A stretch of 64,000 nt of DNA from Paludicola sp. MB14-C6 (GTDB lineage Bacteria; Bacillota; Clostridia; Oscillospirales; Ruminococcaceae). Under the pieces are notes generated by a model. It was not told the origin of the DNA. It did not search any database and saw only the letters and a list, made by a program, of their open reading frames with translations. Below, piece by piece: positions 62,277 through 64,000 of the stretch (positions are counted from its first letter, which is position 1; the number at the start of each line of letters is the position of its first letter). Position numbers and translations under genes: made by a program. The stretch spans positions 1,674,001 to 1,738,000 of the forward strand of contig NZ_CP133133.1 in NCBI RefSeq assembly GCF_030908625.1, read 5' to 3'.

Positions 62277-63458
62277 ATGTCAGAAAAACAAATTACGAAA
62301 AAACAACATTATATATCCCAAGGACTCCTTCGACTTTTTTCTATAGACGGAAAAAGTATCTTTGAATGTGATATTAACAAAAAGAAGCAATATAATACTA
62401 GGATAGTAAATGCTATGGAGGAAAACTATACTTATGAATATCCACTGCTTGAAGATAATTTTTTGGAAAAAGAGTTTTCAAAAATTGAATCAGAGTTTAT
62501 TCCTCAAATTGTAAATATAGTAAATTCTCTTGCTAACAATGTGCCTAATTTAAGTAGCATATATGAACTTGTTTCTTCGTTATTTGATACTTTCTTGCTG
62601 TTTTACTATCGTAGTGGCGCGGTACTTTCAGAATTTAGCTATGGAGTTAATGATAATGAATTAAGAAAAAGAGCAAAAGTACGGCGGCTACTTGAAGTAA
62701 TTACAGATCGTGTTTATCTTAAAAAGTTGGCTAACATTTTAAGAAATTGTTACTCATTTTCCGTGCTATATTCAAAAGATAATAATTTTGTTATTTCTGA
62801 CCAATACATATCGACGGTTGCATTATCATTCAAAAATCAGTTTATAAATTCGTCAAATAGAGCTATTGGTATTAAAGAGAGCATGGTTCTTCTACCACTC
62901 TCATCCTCTTACTATATTGCATTATTTCATGGAAAGGTTCCCGCATTTATTCAAAGTAACGAGATTTGTTCATTGTCCCAAGAAGAAGTGTTTATTATAA
63001 ATAAAATAATCTACCATAATTCTTTCAGAAAATGTGCAGGACCAAAAGAAAATACACTTGAGATATTATCACAGCAGGAGTATTCTTCTTTTGGTGCAAC
63101 GCAGGTTTTCTTTAAAAGCAATGATGGTAAATATGGCGGCTATACAAATAAGAAAGAAGTGTTTTTTTATAAAGAAGATCAAGAAATATATATACATAGA
63201 ATTGAATATGCAATGAAGTATTACGAACTAAAGAAATTATATGGTAAAGCTCACTTGCAAAATATTCGATGCCCTTGTTGTTCGGGCTATAAGTTTAAAA
63301 AGTGTTGTCTAAAAAAATATAAAAAAGCCTATCAGTCGGTAGAGGAAACCCAAAAAGCTATACAACCAGACTACAAAATTGGGAGTATTTCAGAAATGCC
63401 AATTTATGAATTCTGGAGTGGCGATGCACAATTATCAAAAAAATATCTAACAAAATAG
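62277..63458 (+). CDS. DUF4238-like protein with C-terminal SEC-C-type zinc motif
   Basis: The 393-residue cytosolic protein starts with the DUF4238 pattern KKQHYISQGLLRLFS (about 8-22) and a mostly helical body (about 60-230) with VISDQYIS (about 172) in the family's usual position. It ends in a zinc-binding SEC-C-type motif, IRCPCCSGYKFKKCCLKKY (about 323-341). DUF4238 proteins are common in accessory and defence-like islands, but no activity is established to my knowledge. The ATG at 62277 follows GAGAGGAAA, whose bases overlap the end of the RAYT remnant. A terminator follows. Confidence 0.8.
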   Translation: MSEKQITKKQHYISQGLLRLFSIDGKSIFECDINKKKQYNTRIVNAMEENYTYEYPLLEDNFLEKEFSKIESEFIPQIVNIVNSLANNVPNLSSIYELVSSLFDTFLLFYYRSGAVLSEFSYGVNDNELRKRAKVRRLLEVITDRVYLKKLANILRNCYSFSVLYSKDNNFVISDQYISTVALSFKNQFINSSNRAIGIKESMVLLPLSSSYYIALFHGKVPAFIQSNEICSLSQEEVFIINKIIYHNSFRKCAGPKENTLEILSQQEYSSFGATQVFFKSNDGKYGGYTNKKEVFFYKEDQEIYIHRIEYAMKYYELKKLYGKAHLQNIRCPCCSGYKFKKCCLKKYKKAYQSVEETQKAIQPDYKIGSISEMPIYEFWSGDAQLSKKYLTK

Positions 63459-63502
63459 AAGCGTTAAACTTTCTATCATCATTTTTCCCCCATCCAAACA
63501 AC

Positions 63503-63528
63503 AAAGCCACCGAGTAATCGGTGGCTTT
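63503..63528. terminator. Bidirectional terminator between DUF4238 gene and nagB
   Basis: AAAGCCACCG (63503-63512) and CGGTGGCTTT (63519-63528) around a six-base loop, lying between convergent genes. Confidence 0.85.
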
Positions 63529-63545
63529 TGCTATATCTAATAATC

Positions 63546-64000
63546 TTATTTACCTAATTTCTTGGCAACAGTTGCGTATGCTTCTTCATCAACGATAACA
63601 GTAACGTCAGGGTGAAGTTGTAGTGCAGATGCTGGAACATCAGGAGTGATAGGTCCAAAGCAAGTTTCATAAATAATATCTGCTTTTGCTGGTCCATTAG
63701 CAATTAGCACGATTTTTTTAGCTTGCATAATGGTTTGAACGCCCATAGAGATTGCAGTCTTTGGAACTTCGTCCATAGTTGCAAAGAATCTTGCATTTGC
63801 AGTGATAGTAGATTCGGTTAAATTTACTTCATGAGTTCCCTTATCAAAGTATTTGTTTGGCTCATTGAAACCGATATGACCGTTGTTACCAATTCCAAGA
63901 AGTTGAACATCAATACCGCCTAAAGCTTTAATTAATGCTTCGTAGCGGTCACATTCAGCTTGCTTGTCGGTAGCTTTACCGTTTGGTACATTGGTGTTAG
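63546..64000 (-). CDS. nagB: Glucosamine-6-phosphate deaminase (5' partial)
   Basis: Converts glucosamine 6-phosphate to fructose 6-phosphate and ammonia. The frame is open from the window edge through the family signature [15 protein letters not shown] (catalytic region) and [12 protein letters not shown], to the C-terminal part [19 protein letters not shown] and VDEEAY, ending at 63546. About 151 C-terminal residues are present; the N-terminal ~90 lie beyond the edge. It fits amino-sugar use, perhaps of products from the GH18 enzyme at 5.2 kb. Confidence 0.95.
   Translation of the reverse strand, partial: NTNVPNGKATDKQAECDRYEALIKALGGIDVQLLGIGNNGHIGFNEPNKYFDKGTHEVNLTESTITANARFFATMDEVPKTAISMGVQTIMQAKKIVLIANGPAKADIIYETCFGPITPDVPASALQLHPDVTVIVDEEAYATVAKKLGK

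Overview
This 64 kb window is AT-rich chromosomal DNA, most likely from an anaerobic low-GC Gram-positive (class Clostridia, probably an Oscillospirales/Ruminococcaceae-type gut or digester organism). The evidence is a CIRCE-controlled groESL operon, a T-box leader on alaS, a pyruvate:ferredoxin oxidoreductase, PduL-type phosphotransacylase, a TOPRIM/DUF4093 RNase M5-like gene, strong AGGAGG ribosome sites, many rho-independent terminators, and no outer-membrane genes. Species cannot be fixed from the sequence alone. No rRNA, tRNA or CRISPR array was seen.

Layout. 1-9 kb: the tail of an unknown gene, an IS1182-family element, groEL/groES with CIRCE, a DegV/FakB-type fatty-acid-binding protein, a membrane-anchored GH18 hydrolase, an AraC regulator and an IS256-family element. 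9-17 kb: a minus-strand sugar-conversion cluster (two Gfo/Idh/MocA dehydrogenases, three xylose-isomerase-like TIM barrels, a uridine-kinase-like P-loop kinase, a small anchored protein and a LacI regulator with a clear operator), with no transporter. 17-24 kb: a CAT-family acetyltransferase, a gene broken by an in-frame TAG, T-box-alaS, an esterase lipoprotein and an AraC regulator. 23.4-33.4 kb: HIT protein, comEC, holA, RNase M5-like TOPRIM, an MBOAT/DHHW O-acylation pair, a YerB-like lipoprotein, hemolysin III and an HD-GYP protein. 33.4-36 kb: three small unrecognised membrane genes, two of them paralogous, then an anchored EEP-family protein. 36-40 kb: nifJ (PFOR) preceded by three tandem hairpin repeats. 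40-51 kb: a CNNM/CorC-like protein, YmdB phosphodiesterase, Asp23, FakA (YloV), a small membrane protein, RecG, an RluA-type synthase, an amino-acid ABC importer and a membrane XRE regulator. 51-58 kb: a MarR-controlled heterodimeric ABC exporter, proS and a DUF3795 protein. 58-64 kb: an accessory stretch with a REP-associated tyrosine transposase (RAYT), an IS200-like element, pduL, an unpartnered mazF, a GNAT enzyme, a RAYT pseudogene, a DUF4238/SEC-C protein and the 3' part of nagB.

The genes connect in several ways. FakB-type DegV and FakA (YloV) would together phosphorylate exogenous fatty acids. PFOR and PduL together would convert pyruvate to acetyl phosphate. The 9-17 kb cluster looks like an oxidise/isomerise/phosphorylate route for an unknown sugar, polyol or glycoside. 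The most distinctive structural feature is a dispersed family of short palindromes beginning GTAGGG, mostly in inverted pairs (groES-groEL spacer, 9.1 kb, 10.4 kb, and upstream of and inside the RAYT gene). This looks like a REP/BIME system with its RAYT, plus a decayed second RAYT at 62 kb.
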